From the NCBI GenBank assembly GCA_017551705.1, contig JAFZLA010000041.1:1-64000 (forward strand): a stretch of 64,000 bases of DNA, in the 5' to 3' direction. The notes beneath the pieces were generated by a model that saw nothing but the letters and a program-made list of their open reading frames with translations, was not told the origin of the DNA and did no database searches. This DNA is from Treponema sp. (lineage in GTDB: Bacteria > Spirochaetota > Spirochaetia > Treponematales > Treponemataceae). Shown here one piece after another: positions 1 to 7,933 of the stretch (position 1 is its first letter; each line of letters opens with the position of its first letter). Made by a program: the position numbers and the translations under genes.

Positions 1-3000
1 AGAAGGCGCCGCTTCCGCTTACGATTAAATTGTAGTATTGAACGCTGGCCAAATCCGACGCGGCTACGCTTCCGTTAAAGTCAACCGTTCCGCCATTTGC
101 CGTGTCGTTGTGGAACGCTCCGCCCTTTTTTATGCGGCCTGCGTCTGAGTATTTTATCGTTCCTTTGTTTATGAGCTCTCCTGTGGCGCCGGGGCAGACG
201 CTGGGGATTGTTGCAATGCTTACGTCGGCGCTAGCAAGAGTCAAAGTCGCGGTGGCGTCGTCTATCGTCAACTGGCCAACGGAATAGGGAGTGTCAGAAG
301 TGACGGGTTGGTTTGCCTTTGTCGCTATTGTGACAGGATAGCCCATTGTGCTTACAACGCTAGTGGCAAATGTGTGGCCATTAATCGGTTGGTCAGTTCC
401 GGGAATCAGGCCGCAGTCCCAGTTTGAGGCATTTCCCCAATCGGTGCCTGCAGTTCCTTTCCAGTTGAACGTAAGATCGGGATTCATCACGATCCAGCCA
501 TTGTGCTGGCCGTATTTAGGGTCAGTGGCAGACGCAGAGGCAAATTCTGAATTATCCGCGATGTAATAGCCGCCTGTGATTTTGACTTGGTCGCGGTTGA
601 TTTTAAGGTGTTTGCCCGCGTGTTGGTCGGCGATAGCTATGCTTCCGTTTCCGGCTACCGTTAAAAGGTTGGGGTCCTCTCCAGTGCCTTCCAACTTGAG
701 CGTCGTGACATCTTGCGCCGCGTTCACTGTGAGCGTTCCGCCGCCGCTTGTCATAGAAAGCGTTCCGATTGTATTGGCCCCGCTTAATGTGACTTTTGCG
801 CTTGGGGTGGAACAAGCAAAGTTTGTAAAGGTGTTGCCGTCGGCTACATTGAGGCCGGTTCCTGTCGTATCGGTCGGCTCATAGACAAAGTCTGCTACAT
901 TGGCATTATTTCCCGTGAATGTCGGCGAGGCGCCTGTCATGGTGATTTTTGCCGCGCTCGCATCTAACGCTGCCGTACTTGCAATATTGGCGTCAGCTTG
1001 GACGGTTCCTGTAAGAGCGCAGTCGGCGCCAAAAGTCAAGTTGCCCTTGTAGTTTTGCAAGTCAGATGTTTTTACAGACGGAGCGGTTATTGTTGTTGGG
1101 CCTTCAACTGTTATTGTTGTTGGCACCGTTGTCGCTCCAACCGCGCCGGCAAAGGTCACGGTTCCAGTTCCGTTTGAAGCAAAGGCCTTTGCGCCATTAA
1201 GGGTTCCGTTGATTGTGACAGCGCCGCTTCCCGCGTCGATTGTCGTGTCGGAGGCGCCTTCTGTGTCGTTGAGAATTGTGTCGCCAAGAGTTATGTCGCT
1301 GTTTGTCGAAGTGAGAGAACCGTTCAAAGTTGTCGTGCCGGCTGTGTGGGTCATGCCATTGGTAAAGGCGCAGGCGGTTGTCGAACCGTTTAGCGTGACG
1401 GTTTCTGTTGTGTTGAACGTTGTGGCCGGAGTGAACGCGCAGCCTTTTGTAAAGTTGATGTTGCCGGCGTCGCCAGTGTCGGAGTATGCCGTATTGACAG
1501 TGACAAGGCCTTTAAATGTGGCTGTCGTGTTTTGAGTTATAGTAAGATTGTCGACTGTAACGTCGGCATCCGCCGTGAGCGTTCCGTTTTTTGTTACGGT
1601 AAAATCAGTCGCTTTGAGAGCCCTTTTTATCTCAAGCGAGCCTGGATTTATGACGTTATTTTTTTCTATAGTGACACTTTCGTAGATAGTTGTAGCCCCT
1701 GTGTAAGGCCAGAACTCTTGTTTTCTTTCATATGCATCGGTTTCAATAAATTTAATCTTACCGTTTGTGACTTGCTTTTCGTTTTTTAGCGAAGCGTTTT
1801 TGAGTGTCAGGGTGTATCCCGCGCAGTTCAATTTTTTGTTTGTAGTCGCTGTCTGCATGGCTGTATGGGCGTCCGCAAGTATGAGACTTACGTTAGCGCC
1901 CAGTTTTGTGTCGCTATCAAACACCACCTGCCCTTTCAATGTCGCGTCTTTGCTGAGCGTAATTCCAGGGTTTGTGTTCGCAGTAATTGTTCCGCAAAGT
2001 TCCAAGTCGCCTAATGAAGATGGAAATTCGAGTGCGCCGGTTGTGACGGTAAAAGTATCTTTGCCGTTATTTCCAAGCGAAACACTTCCTCCTGTCGTTG
2101 AAAGCTCCACGGTTCCAGCGCTTGTTGCGGTTCCATTGTCTTTGTCGTCAGAGGCGTTGAAATAAGCGTCGCCGCCGCTTATGGTCAGCTTGTTTGTCAC
2201 GGCCAGAGCGTTTAAGATCAGCGTTCCCGCGGTTTGCGTCAAGTTGTTTCTTACGACAACCGCTCCGACAGCTTTTTCTCTATTTGTTGTCAAAGTTCCA
2301 GCGTTTGTAATGTTGCCGTTTACGGTGAGCGCGTTCGCGCCCGTGCCGGTGAGCGTGACAGTCGCGCCGCTTGCAATGTCAAGGTTTCCGTTTACTGTCA
2401 GCGCGGTGGCCGCTGTGTATGTTCCGCTTCCTGTTATTTTTAGGTCATGGTAAGAAACTTCGGACAAATTCGTCGCGCCGCTGGTAAATTCTACCGTTCC
2501 TTGCGCGTCATCGTTGATGAAATTTGTTCCGTCTGTAATGCGGCCAGTTGAAGAATAGACAATCGTTCCATTGTTTGTAAGCGTTCCGGTGGCGGCTACA
2601 GCTACATTGCCTGTGTCAGACAGCGTGAGGATTGCGGAAGCTTCTAGTGTAAGGTCGCCTACGGAATAAGTCGTCGTGCCTGACACTTTGGGCTTGTTTA
2701 TGGTGTCTGGAATCGTAACATTGTATCCGACTGTTGACGGAACGCCATCCGCGGCAGCCTTGCCTGGAACCATATTGTAGTTCCAGTTTGACGCGTCTTC
2801 CCACTTGTCATCGGTCGCGCCGGTCCAAACAAACTCCATCGCGCTGTTCAGGATTATCCAATTGTTTTTTTGGCCGTAAAGCGGCGCTGACGCGGCGACA
2901 GATTTTTCTGCGATGTATTTTCCTGTTCCGCTGATCAAAACATTGTCCCAACCCACGCTAAGGAATTCGCCTTGCTTGCTTTGGCTTGCGGTTATGGCTA

Positions 3001-5890
3001 GGCTGCCGCTTCCGTCTATCGTTAACAGAGAGCCGCTCGCGCCTTTCAGCGTCAAATCACCGTTGATTGTTTGCGCGCCTGACACGTTGATTGTCGCGCC
3101 GCCTTTTTGGCAAGTAAAATTTGTGAATGTGTTCGCTCCGCTGACGGCAAGGCTTGCGCTTGCGGCTGTTGGCGCGTAGACAAAATCACTGACGGTCGTT
3201 GTGGCGTTTCCTGTGAATGCCGCAGTCGCGCCTGTCATCGTGATTTTTGCCGCGCTGGCGTCCAAGGTTCCAGAGTTGGAAATGCCGCCGCTTGTTTCTA
3301 TGTCACCGGCAATTGTGGCTTTGCCGCTGGCGTTGATTGTGAGGGAGGCTGGTTTTCCCGCTCCAATCGACACGTTGTTTGCGGATGTTCCTGTTGGAGC
3401 GACTATAATAAGAGGAAGTTCGTCTGCGTAAGCTGTAACATTTATGGCGCCCGAAAGAGTTGTGGCGGACGAACTTGCAATGTTTTCAAGCGTGATTGAG
3501 CCGCCCGCGGTGTTGGTGACTGAAGTCGCCGCTCCTGCCGAAAGTTTGGTTACGGTGACCTCTCCGCTTCCTGTGTTTTGCAAAGTTCCGCTTGTTGTTT
3601 GAATTGTTCCAAGAGCGCTTGCGGTGTCGGCATTTGTCGTAATGTTGCCTGTCGTCGTTGTGATTTTTGCGTCGGCTCCGCTTGTCACAACTCCGTTAAA
3701 TGTTATGTCATTTGCGTCGGCGTTGATTGTTCCTTTGTTTGTCGTCGCGCCTGTTACTTCCAAGTCGCCTGTGATGGCGGCTGTCGCGCCGCTTCCAACC
3801 GAGAGTGTGCCAATTGTTCCGCCAGCAAGAGAAACTGATTTGCTGTCTTCTGCGATTGCGATGGAAGGAACGTCTGTTCCTGTTCCGTAGCCGCCAACTG
3901 TTATGCGGTCATCGCTTCCGCTGTTGAGCGTGGCTGTCTTTTTGCCGGTAAGCTTTGTGATGCCGATTGAGCCTGTTGAAGAATTGTTCACGGAAGCGTT
4001 GGCCGCCATTACAAGCTCGTCGACAGTTACGGCGCCGGTACCGACGTTGATTTTGCCTTCACTTGCGCAAGTAAATTTTGTGAACGTATTTGCGTCAGCG
4101 ATTGTCAGACCAGTTCCGCTTGATGACGTCGGATTGTAAACAAAGTCAGAAACTGTGATTCCGCCGCCGGTGAATTTCGCGCTCGCGCCGGTTGCCGTTA
4201 TCTTTCCGCTTATGTTTAATGTTCCGCTGTTTGTAAGGTCATCGTCAAATGTCAAATCTCCGCCGGTTGACTTTATCGTTCCTGAGTTGACGACAGGACC
4301 TTTTGCGTTTAAGTCGCCGCTAAGGGTGATTGTTCCAGCGTTGTCGAGAGCGTTGTCGCCGTTGGAATAAGATACGCCAGCTTTGCTCCAAGTCAATTTG
4401 TCGGCTATTACCTTTCCGCTTGAGCCTACTTTCAAAGCGTTGCAACCATCGTTGTTGTATCCTTGCAGGTCAATTGTTCCAATTGTTCCGCTTGCAGTCA
4501 AAGTTCCATTTACTGTGATTTGGCTCTTTGGGGTGGAATTTGTCGCCGAATGAGTGAGCTCGTTTGTTTTAAGCGAAGCTCCATTGTCAATGACGAGCGT
4601 TGTTCCTGAGTGTGTGTAGACCGTTCCTGAGCAAGTCATAGGACAATCAACTTCAAGCGTTCCTATTACGCCGGATGTTGAAGACGCGCGGTTAAAGTCA
4701 ATTCCGCCAAACGAAACTGTTCCGCTGCCGGTAAACTTTGTTGTCCAGTTGCTTGTCAAATCATTGCCGGGCTTTTGTATGTAGAGCGTTGTGCCGGTAA
4801 GGTTAGCGCCGACGTTTACAGTCACATCGCCAGCGATGTACGCTTTTGTCATTGTTGTCGCCGAGTCGATTTTGATTGTCGCCTCGCCCGCGCAAGAAAA
4901 TTTTGTGAATGTGTTTGTGTCGGCAATTGTCAAGCCAGTTCCGCTTGATGTTGGAGCGTATTCAAAGTCCGAAATTGTGCTGCCGTTTCCGGTGAACGAG
5001 GCTGCAGCGCCGGTCATAATGATTTTTGCGCCCGCCGCATCTGTGTCTAACGTTCCGGCGTTGTCGATGTTGCCTTTTACGGTAATCGTTTTTTCTATGA
5101 TAAGTTTTCCGCCGCTTTTAATTGTAACATCGCCGTTTACGGTCATCGCGTCCGTAATTGTTACAGTGGCTCCGTCTTCTACCGTAAGATTATCTATTGT
5201 TCCGCCCGCTAATGTTATGTTGTTGGCGGCTGCAACAATTGAAGGAACGGCACTGTCATCATAATCTGAAACTTCAAGCGTTCCGCTTGCGCTGTTTGTA
5301 AGTGTGACAGTTTTGGCTCCTGTCAACTTTGAGATTATGACAGAACCATCGCTGCTGTTTGTGATGGAAGAGTCACCGTCAAGAGTTATATTGCCCAGGT
5401 TGCTGTCAGCGGCGCCGTTTACGGTTATCTTGGTTTTTTCTTCAAGAGTGATTGTCCCTTGGTTGTCCACCTCTGTAGCTTTGATTTCATTTGTGCCGCC
5501 AAGTCCATCTTTTTTTAATATTACTTTTGCTGTGTTGTCACGCAAGTCTAATTTGCCTACGGTGAAGGTTTCATCAACTTGCAAAGTCGCATTGTTTGAC
5601 ATGCGAATTTCGCCTACATTAACAACACTTCCTCCCTCTATTACAACAAGATCTGCTATGTTGATGATTGCCGTATCGCTGGAGCCCGGTCCTAAGCTTT
5701 TGCTGGGATTCCAATTTGATGCAGTTATCCACCAATTATTGACGCTGCTTCCATTTGTCCATTCATATGGTTCCCCAAATCCCCCCGCGCACACTCCCGC
5801 AAAAAGCGCGCAGAACAAAACTGCCCGCAGCGTCCGTTGGCGACTAAATAGTGAGAAAATTGCATTTTTCAAAGCAAGAACGTTTTTCAC
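1..5890 (-). CDS. Giant exported beta-solenoid adhesin, 3' end cut by window edge
   Basis: The minus strand stays open in one frame from a GTG at 5890 to base 1 (about 1963 codons) and continues out of the window. After a charged N-terminus (residues 1-24) comes a hydrophobic signal segment (RAVLFCALFAGVCAGG, about 25-40). The rest is Thr/Ser/Gly/Asn/Ala-rich and made of short repeated strands such as TNSGTL and ITGDL, typical of autotransporter or haemagglutinin passenger beta-solenoids. Three times the solenoid is reset by a Trp-rich motif, W-x-G ... W ... ASNW ... PG, near residues 42-65, 1018-1042 and 1807-1830. The last two are preceded by a YGQ(K/H)N(N/G)WI motif, so the passenger is built of 0.8-1.0 kb-residue modules. 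No ATG lies upstream in frame; the GTG overlaps the stop of a 12-codon ORF (GTGA), which supports it. Surface adhesion is inferred from architecture only; a beta-barrel or anchoring domain would be outside the window. Confidence 0.8.
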   Translation of the reverse strand, partial: MKNVLALKNAIFSLFSRQRTLRAVLFCALFAGVCAGGFGEPYEWTNGSSVNNWWITASNWNPSKSLGPGSSDTAIINIADLVVIEGGSVVNVGEIRMSNNATLQVDETFTVGKLDLRDNTAKVILKKDGLGGTNEIKATEVDNQGTITLEEKTKITVNGAADSNLGNITLDGDSSITNSSDGSVIISKLTGAKTVTLTNSASGTLEVSDYDDSAVPSIVAAANNITLAGGTIDNLTVEDGATVTITDAMTVNGDVTIKSGGKLIIEKTITVKGNIDNAGTLDTDAAGAKIIMTGAAASFTGNGSTISDFEYAPTSSGTGLTIADTNTFTKFSCAGEATIKIDSATTMTKAYIAGDVTVNVGANLTGTTLYIQKPGNDLTSNWTTKFTGSGTVSFGGIDFNRASSTSGVIGTLEVDCPMTCSGTVYTHSGTTLVIDNGASLKTNELTHSATNSTPKSQITVNGTLTASGTIGTIDLQGYNNDGCNALKVGSSGKVIADKLTWSKAGVSYSNGDNALDNAGTITLSGDLNAKGPVVNSGTIKSTGGDLTFDDDLTNSGTLNISGKITATGASAKFTGGGITVSDFVYNPTSSSGTGLTIADANTFTKFTCASEGKINVGTGAVTVDELVMAANASVNNSSTGSIGITKLTGKKTATLNSGSDDRITVGGYGTGTDVPSIAIAEDSKSVSLAGGTIGTLSVGSGATAAITGDLEVTGATTNKGTINADANDITFNGVVTSGADAKITTTTGNITTNADTASALGTIQTTSGTLQNTGSGEVTVTKLSAGAATSVTNTAGGSITLENIASSSATTLSGAINVTAYADELPLIIVAPTGTSANNVSIGAGKPASLTINASGKATIAGDIETSGGISNSGTLDASAAKITMTGATAAFTGNATTTVSDFVYAPTAASASLAVSGANTFTNFTCQKGGATINVSGAQTINGDLTLKGASGSLLTIDGSGSLAITASQSKQGEFLSVGWDNVLISGTGKYIAEKSVAASAPLYGQKNNWIILNSAMEFVWTGATDDKWEDASNWNYNMVPGKAAADGVPSTVGYNVTIPDTINKPKVSGTTTYSVGDLTLEASAILTLSDTGNVAVAATGTLTNNGTIVYSSTGRITDGTNFINDDAQGTVEFTSGATNLSEVSYHDLKITGSGTYTAATALTVNGNLDIASGATVTLTGTGANALTVNGNITNAGTLTTNREKAVGAVVVRNNLTQTAGTLILNALAVTNKLTISGGDAYFNASDDKDNGTATSAGTVELSTTGGSVSLGNNGKDTFTVTTGALEFPSSLGDLELCGTITANTNPGITLSKDATLKGQVVFDSDTKLGANVSLILADAHTAMQTATTNKKLNCAGYTLTLKNASLKNEKQVTNGKIKFIETDAYERKQEFWPYTGATTIYESVTIEKNNVINPGSLEIKRALKATDFTVTKNGTLTADADVTVDNLTITQNTTATFKGLVTVNTAYSDTGDAGNINFTKGCAFTPATTFNTTETVTLNGSTTACAFTNGMTHTAGTTTLNGSLTSTNSDITLGDTILNDTEGASDTTIDAGSGAVTINGTLNGAKAFASNGTGTVTFAGAVGATTVPTTITVEGPTTITAPSVKTSDLQNYKGNLTFGADCALTGTVQADANIASTAALDASAAKITMTGASPTFTGNNANVADFVYEPTDTTGTGLNVADGNTFTNFACSTPSAKVTLSGANTIGTLSMTSGGGTLTVNAAQDVTTLKLEGTGEDPNLLTVAGNGSIAIADQHAGKHLKINRDQVKITGGYYIADNSEFASASATDPKYGQHNGWIVMNPDLTFNWKGTAGTDWGNASNWDCGLIPGTDQPINGHTFATSVVSTMGYPVTIATKANQPVTSDTPYSVGQLTIDDATATLTLASADVSIATIPSVCPGATGELINKGTIKYSDAGRIKKGGAFHNDTANGGTVDFNGSVAASDLASVQYYNLIVSGSGAF

Positions 5891-5925
5891 AATAGTAAAA
5901 GCGCGAAGATGGCGCTTCGTTTCAT
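5887..5925 (-). CDS. Possible 12-codon leader ORF coupled to the adhesin
   Basis: ATG at 5925 opens MKRSAIFALLLL followed by TGA; the last four bases GTGA overlap the GTG start of the adhesin. It reads like the beginning of a signal peptide. It could be a coupling leader peptide, or a vestigial start separated from the adhesin by a frameshift. There is no clear Shine-Dalgarno sequence in front of it. Confidence 0.3.
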   Translation of the reverse strand: MKRSAIFALLLL

Positions 5926-6019
5926 ATATCGGCTTTTTGCTTTTTGGAGTTTAGGTATATTTATATAGAAGAAATCGCGGATTTTGGGGCTGGGGGCTTT
6001 GGGGCGGCTCAAAAACTTC

Positions 6020-6047
6020 TTGCTTTTTTGGCTTTTTGATTTATAAT
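6020..6047 (+). promoter_or_regulatory. Promoter of the superoxide reductase gene
   Basis: TTGCTT (6020-6025), 16-bp spacer, TATAAT (6042-6047); the Shine-Dalgarno GGAGG at 6054-6058 follows closely, giving a very short leader. Confidence 0.6.
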
Positions 6048-6063
6048 TGTCTTGGAGGCAAAA

Positions 6064-6435
6064 ATGAAATTTTTTAAGTGCAAAAAATGCGGAAAGATTG
6101 TCGCTTTGATAAAGGCTTCGGCGTGCGGAACGTTCTGCTGCGACGAAGAGATGGCGGAACTTGTGGCCGGAACCACTGACGCCGCGGTAGAAAAGCACGT
6201 TCCTGTAGTGGCCGTCAACGGCGGCTCCATCGACGTGACTGTCGGCTCCGTGGCCCACCCGATGGAAGAAAAGCATTTTATCGAATGGATCGCCGTCGAA
6301 TCCGAGCAAGGCGTTCAAATCAAATACCTAAAGCCCGGCCAAGAGCCCAAGGCCAGCTTTGCCCTTGCCGCTATGGACAAGTTTGTCCAAGCCTACGCCT
6401 ACTGCAACCTTCACGGCCTCTGGTCCAGCAAGTAA
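6064..6435 (+). CDS. dfx: Desulfoferrodoxin-type superoxide reductase
   Basis: This 123-aa protein should reduce superoxide to hydrogen peroxide without making oxygen, a usual defence of anaerobes. The N-terminus has the desulforedoxin four-cysteine set (CKKC at 6-9 and CC at 24-25) for the FeCys4 centre. The catalytic half carries the SOR ligands: EKHVP, VAHPMEEKHFIEW and C-N-L-H-G-L-W near the end (four His plus one Cys). Both iron centres are therefore predicted, unlike the one-centre neelaredoxin of Treponema pallidum. ATG 6064 is chosen because GGAGG stands 5 nt in front; a TTG at 6052 lies inside that ribosome binding site. It is monocistronic with its own promoter. Confidence 0.92.
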   Translation: MKFFKCKKCGKIVALIKASACGTFCCDEEMAELVAGTTDAAVEKHVPVVAVNGGSIDVTVGSVAHPMEEKHFIEWIAVESEQGVQIKYLKPGQEPKASFALAAMDKFVQAYAYCNLHGLWSSK

Positions 6436-6436
6436 C

Positions 6437-6514
6437 GGGGATTTTGTAGGAATTTGGCGGTTTTTCTATGGGGATTTTGTAGGAATTTGCTTGACTTTCT
6501 ATGGGGATTTTGTA
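6437..6514 (+). repeat. Three 33-bp tandem repeats ahead of the HigBA-type pair
   Basis: GGGGATTTTGTA recurs at 6437, 6470 and 6503, exactly 33 bp apart. The first two copies continue GGAATTTG and are nearly identical; the third continues as TATAAT and so forms the -10 box of the downstream promoter. Confidence 0.8.
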
Positions 6515-6518
6515 TAAT
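6491..6518 (+). promoter_or_regulatory. Promoter of the HigBA-type toxin-antitoxin pair
   Basis: TTGACT (6491-6496), 16-bp spacer, TATAAT (6513-6518). The third 33-bp repeat copy fills the spacer. A perfect palindrome CCACCGGTGG (6539-6548) lies about 20 bp downstream and could be an operator. Confidence 0.65.
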
Positions 6519-6569
6519 ACTTATGTATAGTTAAATTTCCACCGGTGGGTAAGTAATTTCTTCTTGACA

Positions 6570-7016
6570 ATGTATCACTGTACTGTTACACTATTGGTTG
6601 TGGAAGATAAAGAAGAGTACATAGTTTACAAAGGGCAAAAATTTACGGTTGAATGGTATTTTGACCAAAATGTTAAAAGCCAAAGCCGTGATTATTTTTT
6701 TGCGCTTGACGACGCGGGAAAGCAAAAGCTTCTTTATCTTGTAAAACGACTTGGCGATTTTGGAAAGATTTCTGACAAAACAAAATTCAATTTTGAAGAA
6801 GACGGCATTTGGGCGTTTAAGCCAAAGCCGGACAGATTTCTTTCTTTTTTTACAACAGGAAAGAAAGTCATTATAACAAACGCTTTTGAAAAAAAATGCC
6901 AAAAGTTGCCAAAAAAAGAAAAAGACAAGGCTATAAATTGCAAAAATGATTATGAAACGAGAGTCAAAGGAGGAATCTATTATGACAACCTACGAACGTC
7001 TAATGAAAAATCCTAA
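6570..7016 (+). CDS. HigB/RelE-like toxin (phage Gp49-like family)
   Basis: Probable mRNA-interfering toxin of a type II pair. The core shows the Gp49/HigB pattern: FTVEWYFDQN, then KLLYLVKRLGDFGKI, then DGIWAFKPKPDRFLSFF and the basic KVIITNAFEKKCQKLPKKE. The arginine and lysines in the last two segments are the usual RNA-contacting residues of RelE-fold toxins. The gene overlaps the HTH antitoxin gene by 35 bp; toxin-first order is characteristic of higBA. The start is uncertain: ATG 6570 has no Shine-Dalgarno sequence, and TTG or GTG codons around 6594-6600 would give a length closer to the family (about 110-140 aa). The AT-rich composition contrasts with dfx and suggests acquisition. Confidence 0.75.
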   Translation: MYHCTVTLLVVEDKEEYIVYKGQKFTVEWYFDQNVKSQSRDYFFALDDAGKQKLLYLVKRLGDFGKISDKTKFNFEEDGIWAFKPKPDRFLSFFTTGKKVIITNAFEKKCQKLPKKEKDKAINCKNDYETRVKGGIYYDNLRTSNEKS

Positions 7017-7254
7017 ATTCAAAGCGGAATTTGAAAAAGGCTACAATGATTTTCTTATTTCCGAATTTATGATTGAAAAGATGGAAGAAGAAAAAATTTC
7101 TGTCAGGGAACTTGCAAAAAAAACTAAGGTTTCTCCCACAACAATTCAAAACTTGCGCAGCGGCAAAGCCGATTCCGTAAAGCTCAAAACCCTTACAAGC
7201 GTTTTGCAAAACCTTGGATACGCTCTGCGGCCTGTGAAGCTCGCGACGCTGTAA
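6982..7254 (+). CDS. HigA-like HTH antitoxin
   Basis: This 90-aa protein has a C-terminal Cro/C1-type helix-turn-helix (about residues 35-80: VRELAKKTKVSPTTIQNLRSG), fitting the DNA-binding antitoxin of the preceding toxin. It probably represses their shared promoter. ATG 6982 is preceded by a strong AAAGGAGG; longer in-frame starts upstream lack one. Its stop lies 2 bp from the stop of the convergent gene at 7257, with no room for a terminator. Confidence 0.8.
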   Translation: MTTYERLMKNPKFKAEFEKGYNDFLISEFMIEKMEEEKISVRELAKKTKVSPTTIQNLRSGKADSVKLKTLTSVLQNLGYALRPVKLATL

Positions 7255-7256
7255 GG

Positions 7257-7910
7257 TTAAAATTCTTCTTCTTCGTCATCATCGCCCCAATTCATGGCAA
7301 TTTCTTCGGCTCGTCTTTTAGCTTCTATAACTTCAAACGCTCCTTTTGCAGATTCTGTAAACAGAGACGCACAGATAGGGCAAAGATAAAACTTTTTGTT
7401 GAATTTGAACCCTAAATTTGAAATGTTAAGCATTTTATCGTTCAGTTCTTTTTCGATAAAGAATGTTTTTATTTCTTCAAGTTTTTCTTTTTGGCAAAGC
7501 AACCCTTTTATTTTATTTTCGTTATCATGTAAAGCGCGTGAGTATTTATCTTTGCTTGGTTCTTGCAAATATTTTTGAATTGAATCTGAAACAGTTTTGC
7601 AACAGGTTTTGACATCAGGATATTTTTCACAATAGTCATAGATAGTTTTTAGCGCAGGTTCTAATTGCAAAAAGTTTTCTTTGTTCTCCAAAACCGCTGA
7701 CAAAGTCATTGTTGTATAAGGAGCGTTAATTTTTTTTGCAATATTTTTGGAATCTTCTGTAAAGCCCAATTTTTCTGCGGTTGAAGATATTATGTTTTTC
7801 CCAAACTCGTCACATTCTGCTAGTTGCTTGTTAATTGAATTAAGCAGCTCTTTCTTTTGGTCTAAGAAATAATCCTCTGTATTTTTGCAAATCCAACAAT
7901 GTTCTTTCAT
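7257..7910 (-). CDS. Unknown protein with paired CxxC motifs
   Basis: I do not recognise this 217-aa protein. It opens with a CWIC pair (residues 5-8) and has a second pair, CPIC, near residue 178, so the ends may form a split zinc ribbon. Between them are long charged, probably coiled-coil helices. The C-terminus is very acidic (DDDEEEEF). There is no signal peptide, so it is probably cytoplasmic. AGGAG precedes ATG 7910. It lies 23 bp downstream of the transglutaminase-like gene on the same strand and is probably co-transcribed. Confidence 0.6.
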   Translation of the reverse strand: MKEHCWICKNTEDYFLDQKKELLNSINKQLAECDEFGKNIISSTAEKLGFTEDSKNIAKKINAPYTTMTLSAVLENKENFLQLEPALKTIYDYCEKYPDVKTCCKTVSDSIQKYLQEPSKDKYSRALHDNENKIKGLLCQKEKLEEIKTFFIEKELNDKMLNISNLGFKFNKKFYLCPICASLFTESAKGAFEVIEAKRRAEEIAMNWGDDDEEEEF

Positions 7911-7933
7911 ATTTGCGCTCCTAGCTTTTTTAG

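Noticed and set aside
102-5954. Many plus-strand open frames of 60-216 codons opposite the adhesin
   Set aside because: They all lie in the same register antisense to one long Thr/Ser/Gly-rich frame, lack ribosome binding sites and have no family features; they are mirror images of the real gene.
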